DNA from: Lepiota brunneoincarnata
Taxonomy: Eukaryota; Basidiomycota; Agaricomycetes; Agaricales; Agaricaceae
Length of the DNA: 64,000 nucleotides
NCBI GenBank assembly: GCA_023014365.1
Contig: JAEBUN010000012.1
Span: 992,001-1,056,000, forward strand
Direction of reading: 5' to 3'
Part shown: piece by piece, positions 1 to 9,781 of the stretch
Position numbering within the stretch: position 1 is the first letter of the stretch
Layout: each line of letters opens with the position of its first letter
Translations under genes and position numbers: made by a program
Notes under the pieces: generated by a model
The model's input: the letters and a program-made list of their open reading frames with translations, nothing else
What the model was told of the DNA's origin: nothing
Database searches by the model: none

Positions 1-15
1 AGACTATTCATAACA
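1..15 (-). mobile_element. LTR terminus of the L710 family
   Basis: Bases 2-15 are the same as the last 14 bases of the solo LTR at 28746-29455 (GACTATTCATAACA). The window therefore opens inside an LTR of that family, in the same orientation. Only this tip is visible, so it cannot be said whether it is a solo LTR or part of a complete element. Confidence 0.55.
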
Positions 16-849
16 ATTATCCTCAGAAACTCATATATGCAAGAACTGATGTATTCTATACCTGTCAGAAGACCAGTAATTGTTCTACAGACAACATAAG
101 TAATAGTCATGAGAGGAAAGTGATAAAGACTACTCACAGCCTCAGAAACTTGTATGTGTGACTCTGTGAGAATTGAGACTGCAGGGGATTCTTGCTATGG
201 TATTTAAAGTAAAGCCAGAACAATGGAAGGAGTATATAACTATCCTGGCATGCTGGCTACCTTTTACATAGAGGGTGAGAGAAATAAAATGCTCAGGAGC
301 CAAACCACAGGGAGGTGGGTGATCATAGGGACCAGCAGTCAATGCTTGGACCCCCTGTGTACCATGACACTCACAATTGGTTTTATTTCCAACATAAAAA
401 AGATAAGGCCAAGCATGTTGAAGCAAGGCAGTGGGCCTAGAAGCCCTGCAAGGAGGGAAAGTGATGAGACAACAAAGATCCTCAAATTGCGAGACAACTG
501 CCAAGCACAACTGGACATGAGTGGGCTTGTTGGAAAGGCACGGTAGAGACCTTCCAGATGCAAGTTACTGTGTCCTAAGGCATTGGGAAATGGTTCAGAA
601 CAGAGACATCTGTGTGGGGATGGTGATCAGCAAGGAAAACATGTTTTACTTCACTGAAAGAGTGTTTCCCAGGATGTGCAATATGGCGTTGGAAAGCCCT
701 TATAAATGCGCATCTAACAATGGTAGTAATGAGAGAAATGGTGCAGTGTGAGATTATGAAATGAGGAATGAACCTAGGCAATGTTGATGGCAATGACAAG
801 AGAAGGGGTGGGTCAATTTGGGCATAAAGCAATGTGTTTAAAGATGTTG
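16..849. other. Unassigned repeat-like DNA, no gene recognised
   Basis: I see no protein with recognisable motifs here. The short open frames on both strands have no family signature and look like chance. It could be internal sequence of the L710-type element that ends at position 15, or flanking DNA. Confidence 0.5.
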
Positions 850-1150
850 CTAGGGGCTATCAAACAGTAAAAACCACTTGCTAATCCCCACAGTTGTTCT
901 TGAGATATACATCAATCTTCCCATTTCTACCAGGAAAATTCTTGTAAATTCTTGTATCTACTGTGAAGCTCTAACTTATCAGTTTGAACATGTTTGGATG
1001 CATTCAGACCCCTCATCTTTGAGCCTGAGCCATGAACTGAACCAGCAGGCCAGGGGCTGAACCTGAACCTGAACTGGACTGAACTTTTAGGTTCAGTTCA
1101 GGAGGTTCAGGTTTGAACTGAAGTTCTAAACCAAATTTTGGCACCCCTAG
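850..1150. mobile_element. Possible short hAT-like MITE
   Basis: The left end reads CTAGGGGCTATCAAACAG. The reverse complement of the right end reads CTAGGGGTGCCAAAATTTGG, giving imperfect inverted termini. Before the right end the sequence is made of GGTTCAG/CTGAACC repeats, like the subterminal repeats of hAT elements. No 8-bp target duplication is visible, so the call is weak. Confidence 0.3.
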
Positions 1151-1428
1151 CCCTGTCCCCCAGTTACCTTGTATTAAGGATACCACCCTGATTCTCCACT
1201 TTGGTCCTGACCTGGACTGGCTCTAACAGTATTATCAGACTCAAACTCCTCCTGTCCACTACACTCTGATGTTTTCTAACCATGGTCTCTCGAACAGTCA
1301 CCCATACCCACACTCTGGTAACTCCAACTGTTTGCCATAGCAGATGCATCACTCAACAATCTCCTTCCAAGGAACTGCAACCTGACTCCCCAAGGGCTTC
1401 TTGCTCTTGCTGACAATCAGTCATACCC
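1151..1428. other. Probable 5' part of element M1, no clear gene
   Basis: This stretch leads into the gag frame of M1. I find no LTR boundary or primer-binding site. The 5' LTR of M1 has either decayed beyond recognition or been lost. Confidence 0.35.
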
Positions 1429-2630
1429 TTGACTCCAGACTGGTTCTCTGAAGATATACAACCTTCACTATTCTGGACTGCTGACAGCTCTGACCATGGC
1501 CCCAACCCCAATCCTGATCCCAGTGACCCTGGTGATCCTGACAACTACCCTGACAATGGGGACAGGCCCCCAGGTGACAACAAACCATCAGACAATGAAG
1601 ACAACAACAATAACAACCCACCCAATAACAACCAAGATGACCATGACCAACTCCTACTCCAAGTTTTCCAACACATAGCCAATCAAATGGATGGCCATGG
1701 GAACTCTCAAGCTCCACAGCCTCCCTGAGCTCCCCATACCAAAGCTCATGAATCCGACATCTTTACAAGTTCCAACCCTGCCAAACTCAAACCCTTCCTC
1801 TTCCAATGCTGACCCTATTTCTGTACTAACCCAGCCCAGTTTGCTATCCCTGCCACCAAGGTCAACTTTGCATTGACATACCTTACAGGCATGACCTAGC
1901 AACACTTCAAAATCAGCCTCGATGAGGCTGACAATCATGGAATAATGCACAACTGGATTGAGGACTGGGATCAGTTCACCCTGGAACTGCAGACCAATGT
2001 TGGTCCCACAGATCTGACCAGATAAGCTGCTAAGCAGCTTGACTCCCTCCAAATGTGCTATGATGAGAAGATTGCCATCTACAATGTCAACTTTCTCCAT
2101 CTAGCTAGCCAACTCCACTGGGGTGACAAAGTATTCTGTCACCACTACTACAAAAGCCTCCCCAATGACATCCAGGACATTCTGTCCAATCAGCCCAATG
2201 GCAAGCCCAACACCTTCACTGAGATGCGAGCAGCAGTGATGAAGATTGATGCTTGCTACTGAGAATGCCAATGCAAGAAGGCCCACACCAAAGCCACCTC
2301 AGACCTGACCACTTCTAGGAAATCTGGAGGAAACCTATCCCCTTCCACCTTGACAAACCCCCAACCTGCCACCAAGCCTGCCAACAGTAATAAAAAAGGC
2401 AGCACCCCCAACAACACCAACTTCAAGGGCACTCCGCCCAACCTGTCTGCCAGTCAGAAATTGGCCCTGCCCAGGACCTTTCCAGTAAACTGGGTAAGGA
2501 TAGTAAATTAACCCCCAAGGAACATCAACAATGTTTTGACAATAACCTCTGCCTTGTCTGTGCAGATTCCAATCACAGGGCTGCCAACTGTGACAAGAAG
2601 AAATTCCCTGATGCCAAGGCTAAAGGCTGA
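1429..2630 (+). pseudogene. M1 gag (capsid and zinc knuckle), degenerate
   Basis: Remnant gag of a Ty3/gypsy element; an intact gag forms the virus-like particle and binds its RNA. An acidic, Asn/Pro/Asp-rich N-terminus is followed by a Retrotrans_gag-like capsid region (about 1740-2262) and a basic linker. A C-x2-C-x4-H-x4-C zinc knuckle lies at 2550-2591. The frame is broken by several stops, including TGA codons where relatives have Arg. The capsid resembles the gag of the marY1-type elements common in mushroom genomes; that match is from memory. It is followed in the same orientation by the M1 pol. Confidence 0.75.
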
Positions 2631-2857
2631 CAGGCTCAGCTTCCTGAGACAGACACACCAGCTCTCCCAAGCTCGGAAAAATAGTCAGCAGTCCTCAGGC
2701 CTCTGCACAGACTGAGGATTGTATTGAACTCTGCTGTGCTCCAGAGACTTTCCATCTCAATGCATCTGCTCTTTCTGACCTGAACTCTTTTCATATTACA
2801 TTAACTTCTCCTTTAGTAACTTCTGTATCTTCTGTTTCTGCTCCTGTTCTCTCTGCT

Positions 2858-4912
2858 TTGGACCTGCTTTCTACAACAGACAATGTAGTTAGTTCTGATT
2901 TTTTGTCTTTTCCTCCTTTCAAACCTCTTGTTGATAGTGGTTCTACTCACTGTTTTGTGGACTCATCTTTTGTTTGTTCTCATAGTATTCCAACCTTGTC
3001 CATCCCAGCTATTGAACTTTGGTTATTTGACAGGACCTCAAATGCCTACATTACAGAGCTTGTGCAACTGCCTGTGTCCTTTCCCTCTGGTGAATCTATT
3101 ATCTTGGACACTTATGTCACCTTGCTCAACTCTTCCTGTTCTGTGGTCTTAGGACACAACTGGCCCACCTGCTACAATCTGTTGATTGACTGGGCTTTGG
3201 GCAGTATCACTTTCTGGACATCCCTACTTGAGAATCCTGCTCCTGTCTCTACCTGCATTGCACCTGCACCAGCCCCACCTGTGGCCACCCCTAACACTCC
3301 TGACCTAGGTTCACCACCCCTGTCCAGGACCTCATCCCAATCTGTCCCCATTGTGAAACCACATATCTCCCTGATAAAAGCTCCTGCCTTTATCCATGCT
3401 GCCAAGCTCCCTGGCTCCCAACAATTCCAAGTCAACCTCGCTGCTGCCTCCACATCAGCTGCATCCACTTCTGTCTCTGAAGACCTGGCTGACCTCTTGT
3501 CCATCCCCAAGGAATACCACAAGTTTGCTGATGTTTTTGCTGATGTTTTCAGTAAATTGTGTGCTGACACACTTGCTCCACACCACCCTTACAACCTCCA
3601 GATTAACCTAGAGGATGGCAGTCAGCCTCCAGTCAGTACCATTTACTCCCTTTCACAATCAGAGCTTGATGCTCTATGTGATTTCATTGACAAATATTTA
3701 TCTATTGGCTTCATTTGCCCCTCCATTTCTCCTCATAGAGCCCTGGTCCTCTTTGTAAAGAAAAAGGATGGCTCCCTCCATTTATGTGTTGATTTTAGAG
3801 GCCTCAACCATATTACCAAGAAGGACCATTACCCCCTTCTGCTCATCTCCAACTTCTTAGACTCCCCTCACAAAGCCTGCATATATACCAAAATTGACCT
3901 CTGTCATGCTTACCATCTAGTCCACATTGCTGACAGCAACAAATGGAAGACTGTCTTTCAGACCCACTACAGCTCCTTTGAATGGATGGTTATGCCTTTC
4001 AGCCTCACCAATGCCTCCACCACCTTCCAGCAGTTCATGAACAATATATTCAAGAACATGCTTGATGTCTGCATTACTATCTATCCTGACAATATTCTGA
4101 TATACTCCAACAATCATAGTATCCATCATGACCAAGTCAAGGAGGTCCTCAAGTGGCTCCAACAACATGGTCTATACACCCACCCTGACAAATGCCAGTT
4201 CCACTCTGACACAGTGGAATACCTCAGCTATATTCTTTTCCCCAATGGTCTCCAAATGGACCAATCTAAGGTCAAGACTATCCAGGAGTGGCCTGAACCT
4301 AAGAAAGTCAAGGACATCCAGTCCTTCTTAGGTTTTGCCAATTTCTACCATCACTTCATTCACAGTTACTCCAACATTGTTGTTCTGCCCACTCACCTCA
4401 CCCACAAAGATGTGAAATGGAATTTCACTGACAAATGTTGCAGAGCCTTCAACTCCCTGAAGGAAGCATTCATATCTGATCCTGTCCTCACTCCTTGGGC
4501 CCCCAATACTCAGATCATCATTGAAACCAATGCCTCTGACTATGCCCTTGTGGCCATCCTCTCTATCATCACTGATGATGGGGAGGTCCATCCCATTGCA
4601 TTCCATTCCCACACCTTTAACATGGCCAAACTTAACTATGACACTCACATCAAGGAACTCTTGGCAATATTTGAAGCTTTCCACATCTGGTGACACTACC
4701 TAGAAGGTGCCCCCCTTACTATTGATGTAGTCACTGACCATAAAAACCTCGAATACTTCTGCACCACCAAAATCCTTACTCACCACCAAGCTTGTTGGTC
4801 CAAGTTCCTATCCCAATTCCACCTTGTCATCTGTTTCCACCCCAGCCACCTTGGCACCAAGCCTGATGCCCTAACTAGATGATGCAACATCTACCCTAAA
4901 GGGGGGAAATAG
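2858..4912 (+). pseudogene. M1 pol, part 1: protease, reverse transcriptase, RNase H
   Basis: An open stretch of 611 codons holds the retropepsin motif VDSGSTHCF, then the reverse transcriptase (FVKKKDGSLHLCVDFRGLN-like block, palm motif at 4082-4093), then the start of RNase H. The palm reads Y-P-D-N where active enzymes have Y-x-D-D, and the RNase H motif reads TNASDYA instead of T-D-A-S-D-x-A. Both are Asp-to-Asn changes expected from G-to-A mutation. A TGA at 4691-4693 interrupts RNase H, and the same frame continues through the [14 protein letters not shown] end of the domain to 4912. It would have copied the element's RNA into DNA, but it is not functional now. Confidence 0.85.
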
Positions 4913-4932
4913 TGATTATGCATCAGTCAACC

Positions 4933-5697
4933 CACACAACTTCTGGCCTGTGTTCACTCATGAACAGCTTGTGGCCTCTGTCCATGCCACCACTCTTTAC
5001 ACCCCTTCCCTTTGCACAGCTGTAGTCATGGACCTTGATCAGCTATACTGCGATATCCTCACTGCCCTACCAGTGGACCCAACCACTTCTGCCTATCTTG
5101 CCAGCCCAGAAGGCCATTAGTCAGTTAATAATAAAGGTTTCCTCCTCCTAAACAACAGAATCTATGTCCCTGACACTGACAATCTCTGACTTTGGGTCCT
5201 CCAGTATAAGCATGATCATGTCCTAGCTGGCCACTTCAGTCAGAATAAAATGCTGGAACTCATCTGGCACAGATACACCTGGCCTAGTGTCCACACCTTT
5301 GTCAAGGATTTCTGTAAGTCTTGTGTCACCTGTATGAGGTCTAAACCCCAGCACCACCACCCCTATGGTCTCCTCAAGCAACTCCCCATCCCCAAACACC
5401 CTTGGAATTCAATCTCCATGGACTTCATCAAAAAACTCCCCACCTCCTCCAGCTATGACACCATCCTATTAATAGTTGACAGGCTCACCAAGCAATCCTT
5501 ATTCATCCCCACCTATAATACTGTCACCTCTGACCTCACTTGCCTATTTGTCCTCCACATCTTCTCCAAGCACAGCATACCTGAACATGTTACCTCTGAC
5601 TGCAGCTCCAAATTTGTCTCTCACTTCTTCTGCTCATTGGACAAGCTCTCAACATGAAACCACACTTCACTTCAGGCTACTGCCCAGAAGGTGATGG
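4933..5697 (+). pseudogene. M1 pol, part 2: integrase, cut by R1
   Basis: Continues the M1 pol. The linker and the zinc-binding H-H-C-C region (GHFSQNK, then C-x2-C in SCVTCMRS) are followed by the catalytic core with the first two acidic residues in SISMDFIKK and VTSDCSSKFV. The protein breaks off at the conserved GYCPEGDG block, just before the third catalytic residue (Glu), because repeat R1 starts at 5698. In-frame stops occur at about 5118 and 5188. The rest of M1 is not found elsewhere in the window. Confidence 0.8.
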
Positions 5698-6225
5698 TGT
5701 TGCACTGCAAAATCATTTCATTTGTGAAATCACTAGCCAATAAAGTAACTAACTCTCTGTTACCAAATAATATCAGTATATGGCCATGGTCAGACACTGG
5801 GTGTGAGAGATTAGAATACTATCTAAAATATGTGAAGGCAGACATTTCAGAAACAGAACCAGAACACCCAGACAAGTAAAAGTAATGTTGACTAACCTAT
5901 TAGTGATAAGGCTATGGAAGAATGACTCTGGTATGAATGTACCCAAGCATTGTATCTGATACCATGTTAACTAAGATATTAGTGAAGATACTCATGACTG
6001 CACAAAAGGCCCATTTCTCTGTTTCTGTCTTAGAAAGTGGATGAGTTGTAATGCTTATGACATTCAGATGGTACCTAGCCATAGTAACAGGTCCTGGAAG
6101 TGAATCTTGACAAGAGAATTTAGAGATTAGCTAATGTCCTGGTGAGAATGTTCCCTTGGAATGGCTCTGATGGAATTGAAACATAAAAGATTGGATGGGG
6201 GTATCCAAGAGGGTACTCAGGGATG
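5698..6225 (+). mobile_element. Repeat R1, copy 1, first segment
   Basis: From 5698 the sequence matches the reverse complement of 40589 downwards, so it is a second copy of the repeat nested in element B. It begins TGTTGCACTGC directly after the M1 integrase frame. The copy is interrupted by A1 and resumes at 14415. No coding capacity is convincing. Confidence 0.75.
6221..6225. repeat. A1 target-site duplication, left
   Basis: GGATG directly before A1, repeated at 14415-14419. The uninterrupted R1 copy near 40065 has one equivalent site, which supports a true 5-bp duplication. Confidence 0.9.
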
Positions 6226-6612
6226 TGTTACCTGGGTTAGGGGTTCGCTCTTGAGTAGCACAGCGTTCGTGGCAAGATGTCTATACAGACTTGGTCTTGT
6301 CCTACTAGGCATGACTTAGAGACGATGGAGCACTATAGTCCAGCCGGTTTTAGAGGCAAAGAGATATAGGAGGCAAGAACTGTATAACACTAAGATAAGG
6401 ATACAAGGTATTGTACTGTATCCTTATATACTCCTAAGTGTGGCTGTACTCCTACTATAATAGTCCAGACCGGGGTAACTATGAGTCAGAGATAAGGAAA
6501 CATGAGGCGTATACTAAAAATAGTCCTTCTGATGTACACTACTGATAGTTTCATAGTGACATGGGAATGTGAGCTAAAAGTAACCGTCCTTCTGATGTGG
6601 CTTCTGATAACA
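6226..6612 (-). repeat. A1 3' LTR
   Basis: 387 bp, TGTTACC...GATAACA on the plus strand. On the minus strand it holds a TATATAAGG box (6422-6430). The segment AACACTAAGATA (plus, 6386-6397) matches the primer-binding site of the element. The octamer CTTCTGAT recurs near the right end. Confidence 0.95.
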
Positions 6613-6649
6613 TTAGGTCCGTTCCTAGAGTTGTTTTCCATACAACTCG

Positions 6650-7156
6650 TTAGTTTCCTTCTTCCGGGTACTCGGCTAGGTAGGTTGGTTCATAGTAGTC
6701 GATCTGTGTTGGGTCGGTGGAGTCTGGTCTGGGGGGAATGATGGGGGAGAAGGTAGGAGTGGGAGTTCTGTGAAGATCAAGTATGGTGGCGGTTTCTGGG
6801 GATGGGGGTTGTCCTGGGTAGAAGATGTCGTACAGCAGACGTCTGAAGTGGGGACTTTCTATTCTTTCTTCTGGTGGAGTGGCTGGGTTTTCTTCAGAAG
6901 GAACCGCAGGGTTCTCCTGTGATATTTGATTCGGCCATGTCGTCGTAGCATTCCTCGTAGTAGTCGTCGTGAGTGAGGTCGATGTATCTATGATGAGTTG
7001 TGGGAGTGATCGAGGGACGGGTTGTTGAATTTCTGGAGTAGGGGGCATGTCGAGTCTTTCGACTTGGGCATTCGGTCCGTTTATGGCGCGGTTGGAAGAC
7101 AGCGCAGTGGGGGCATCTATATTTGATGCAGTCGTATGAGTAGTGCCCCAGGGCAT
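6650..7156 (-). CDS. A1 ORF4: Pro/Thr/Ser-rich frame overlapping ORF3
   Basis: A frame different from ORF3, open in A1 from at least 7156 to a TAA at 6650, 38 bp from the 3' LTR. The protein is Pro/Thr/Ser-rich and ends in a conserved segment with FRRLLYDIFYPGQPPSP, a PPRPDST stretch and a tyrosine-rich acidic tail ending EYPEEGN. The same frame is stop-free over ORF3's zinc-knuckle region in A2 and A3, although ORF3 itself has stops there. It could be an overlapping gene, a C-terminal extension of ORF3 reached by frameshift, or simply a frame kept open by composition. No known family recognised. Confidence 0.5.
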   Translation of the reverse strand: MPWGTTHTTASNIDAPTALSSNRAINGPNAQVERLDMPPTPEIQQPVPRSLPQLIIDTSTSLTTTTTRNATTTWPNQISQENPAVPSEENPATPPEERIESPHFRRLLYDIFYPGQPPSPETATILDLHRTPTPTFSPIIPPRPDSTDPTQIDYYEPTYLAEYPEEGN

Positions 7157-8020
7157 ATTGCTTGCATCCGAGACAAGCGAATTGGGGGCAATCCATAGCC
7201 CAGTGTCCTGTGTGTCTGCACTGGATGCAGACTGATCTGTCGGTGGTTCGGGGGTTGGTTCGTGGGTGAACGGGATTGGGGGAGTTCCAAACCGGGACGT
7301 TGTTACTGGCGACGGTGTGGGTGGTGTCCTTGGTGGGGGTGAGAAGTCTGAAGGGATTTCGGATACTGGTGGGCTTTCTTCCCTTGTTGGGGATGGTGGT
7401 GATGATTGCAGGCAGTGGTCGTCGTGGTAGTGGTGGGGACGATTGCGGTGGGGGGCTGTGAGGTATGTATCTCATCTCGCTTGGGTAGGTTCTTCGACAC
7501 CTCGGACATGAGGCCCGATCTTGAGCGGAGAAGTCGCTCGAGTGATTCTGCCCAGGCACGTTGCGTATTGTACGCAGTAGCGAGAGCCTTAGTCTGTCGT
7601 ACGTGGTGGGTATAGTCGTACCAGAGTTGTCGGTCGTATTCTGAAATTGAAGTGTGTTCCAATTTAGTCGTAAAGGCTCCGTCGGTGGCAGCCTCGCGCA
7701 GATCTCCGTCAGAAGGGTGATCTGGTCCATATGATCGTACTCCAGCTGTATGGTATCTAAGGGAGGCGGCTGGGGCAGCTGTTGGTTCTGGGGTGTCGTT
7801 GGGGTTGGGGGTCTCGTCCCTGGGGGAGGCGTATGTTGCGGCGAAGGTGTGAGAGGGGGTGTAGGGAGACGGGGCCAGGAACGGGAGTTGTTTGAAGTGT
7901 AGTATGTTCGACGCTTGCATTATTTATGATGACAACGGAGGATGATGAGGAGGTTGGTGAAGGTATTGTTGAGAAGGGGGGAGTAGTTTGGGGGCGAGTG
8001 AGGTCGAGGTTCATGGGCAT
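6894..8020 (-). pseudogene. A1 ORF3: accessory tandem zinc-knuckle protein
   Basis: An extra gene after the integrase, starting 4 bp past its stop. The N-terminal part is Ser/Thr/Pro-rich, then comes a helical segment (SEYDRQLWYDYTHH onward) and a Pro/Thr linker. Three knuckles follow: C-x2-C-x4-H-x4-C (CIQCRHTGHWAMDC), then two C-x2-C-x6-H-x4-C units. The end is acidic and tyrosine-rich (DLTHDDYYEECYDD) and stops at PCGSF. A1 is 1127 bp long, against exactly 1125 bp (374 codons plus stop) in A2 and A3. The two extra bases are single insertions near 7876 and 7408 that split the frame. Knuckles suggest nucleic-acid binding, perhaps as a nucleocapsid helper; that is inference. No transmembrane segment argues against an env. 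Confidence 0.7.
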
Positions 8021-8023
8021 CTT

Positions 8024-9781
8024 TTAAGTACGTTTGGTGTGAGAGCGAAGTTGTCTTTGGCTGGTTCTGGTGGGTTCCTGCTCTTTCTGGAGGATTCCAT
8101 GAGCTTCTTTATACTCAGTTAAGTATTCTTTGGCATTTGTATGAAGTGTTTCATCGGTGATCCATTCGTTCTCCGTGTGGGAGTATCCTTTCCACTTGAC
8201 GTAGTATTGGAGTTTTCTGCGGTGTTGGCGGTGATTTAGAATGGCTTCTATTTCGTATTCCTCTTCTTCATTGATGATATCTGGTGGTGGTGGAGTCGGA
8301 TGAGATCCATATGCTTCTGTTTCGGTGTATGGAGTTAGAAGGTTTCTGTGGAATATTGGATGTATCTTCCATTTGATCGGAAGTTTTAGTTTGTAGGTGA
8401 GCGGTGATAGGACTTCTGTGATAAGGAAAGGTCCTAGTCGTTTTGGGGATATTTTGTTGGAGATGAAGGGGAGTTTGAGGTTCTTGGCTTCTAGCCATAC
8501 TTTTTGACATGTTTCAAGGGGTTTGACAGTTCTTCTGGTTCTTTGTTTCATGATATCGGCGGAGAGTTGATGTGCCGCATGTGCTTCTTTTCTGGCATCA
8601 TCAAGGAGTCTGATGCGTTCGTCTACTGATGGAAAGTTTGATGTTTCCATTACCGTGGGTATCGGTGGGGGGTTGTATCCCATGATTAGTTCGAATGGGG
8701 ATTTCTGCCTCGAGGCATGTATTTTGGAGTTGTGTGCGAATTCGGCGATAGGGAGGGTTTCTGACCAGTCAAGGGGGTTTCTGGTGCAGTATATGGCGAG
8801 GTAGGTTTCGATTTCTTGATTGTATCGTTCGGTGGAACCATCTGTCTGGGGATGGTATGCAGTTGAGAATGCTTGTTGGATGTTTAGATGTTTGGCTAGT
8901 TGTTGGAGGGAGTTGGCGGCAAATCTGGGGTCTCGATCTGATATGATTTTGTTGGGTAGTCCGAATCTGGTGAAGACTTTTTCTATTAATAGTCGTCCGA
9001 TGTCATCGGCGTTTGATCGATCTGATGTTGGGATGAAAATTACCCCCTTCGTAAGGCCGTGGTCCACCACGGACAATATCGCATTATGGCCGGCGCTAGG
9101 TGGTAGACCGGTGATAAGATCCCATGAGATCTGGGCAAATGGGCGTTTAGATGCTGGTGGAGGGATCGGTTGAGTCGGTGCGCGATCCGGTCTGTGTATG
9201 ATTTTATGCTGCTGACACTCTGGACAGCCTTTGACATAGTTCTTTATGAACGTTGACATTCCTGGCCAATACACTTCTTTCTTGGCGAGGCGGTACGTTT
9301 CCTGTTCTCCAGGGTGGCCATGTGTGGGGTGGTTGTGGTATCTTGCGATGACCTCGCGTCTGAGTTGGAGGTCTTCTGGAATAATGACACGTTCTTGGAA
9401 CGTGAGGAGTGAACCATTTGGGGTTGGAACTGTTCTGAAGTCTTTATTGGTGGCGTTAGGGTGGGTTTCTTTGAGGAGTTTGAACGCTTCAGTGGTTCTA
9501 GCATCGTATTTTGGTGATTCTGTGATTCTTTCTTGGAGTTCCATATCGACGGTGGTGATAAAGAGGTGTTCTGGGAGTACTGTGATCAGGTTTTGATTTT
9601 CTATGTCAGCGTTGGCGACGAAGAGGTTGTTTGGGAGCATGGTAACATCTTCGTTATCGTTGTCCTCATCAGGGATGTGGTCTGGACGTCTTGATAGGGC
9701 ATCTGGTGCAGGGATCTTTGATCCTGGGACATGTTCTAATTTGAAGTTGTAGTCAGTGAGGGTTTGTACCCATCGTGCTTG
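8024..9781 (-). pseudogene. A1 pol, C-terminal half: integrase and chromodomain
   Basis: An open frame of 538 codons (8024-9640) plus its upstream continuation. It contains the zinc-binding H-H-C-C module (GHPGEQET, CPECQQHK), the DDE core (SWDLITGLPPS, ISDRDPRF, YHPQTDGSTERYNQE) and the C-terminal GPF/Y-like module (RLGPFLITEV). A chromodomain closes it ([20 protein letters not shown], then VKWKGY and the NEWI aromatic residue). Chromodomains of this class bind histone H3 methyl-lysine and direct insertion to heterochromatin, which fits the nested setting. The integrase itself looks intact; the TGA at about 9780 (CAA in A2, so probably CGA originally) separates it from RNase H. Confidence 0.9.

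Noticed and set aside
142..832. Several frames of 70 to 120 codons on both strands
   Set aside because: They overlap one another, have no domain signature and no supporting promoter or splice sites, so they look like chance frames in repeat-like DNA.
16..849. Internal part of a complete L710 element
   Set aside because: Only the LTR tip is visible and no gag or pol motif follows, so this cannot be supported.
6894..8020. Retroviral env gene after integrase in A1
   Set aside because: No signal peptide or transmembrane segment, and the C-terminus has zinc knuckles, unlike an envelope protein.
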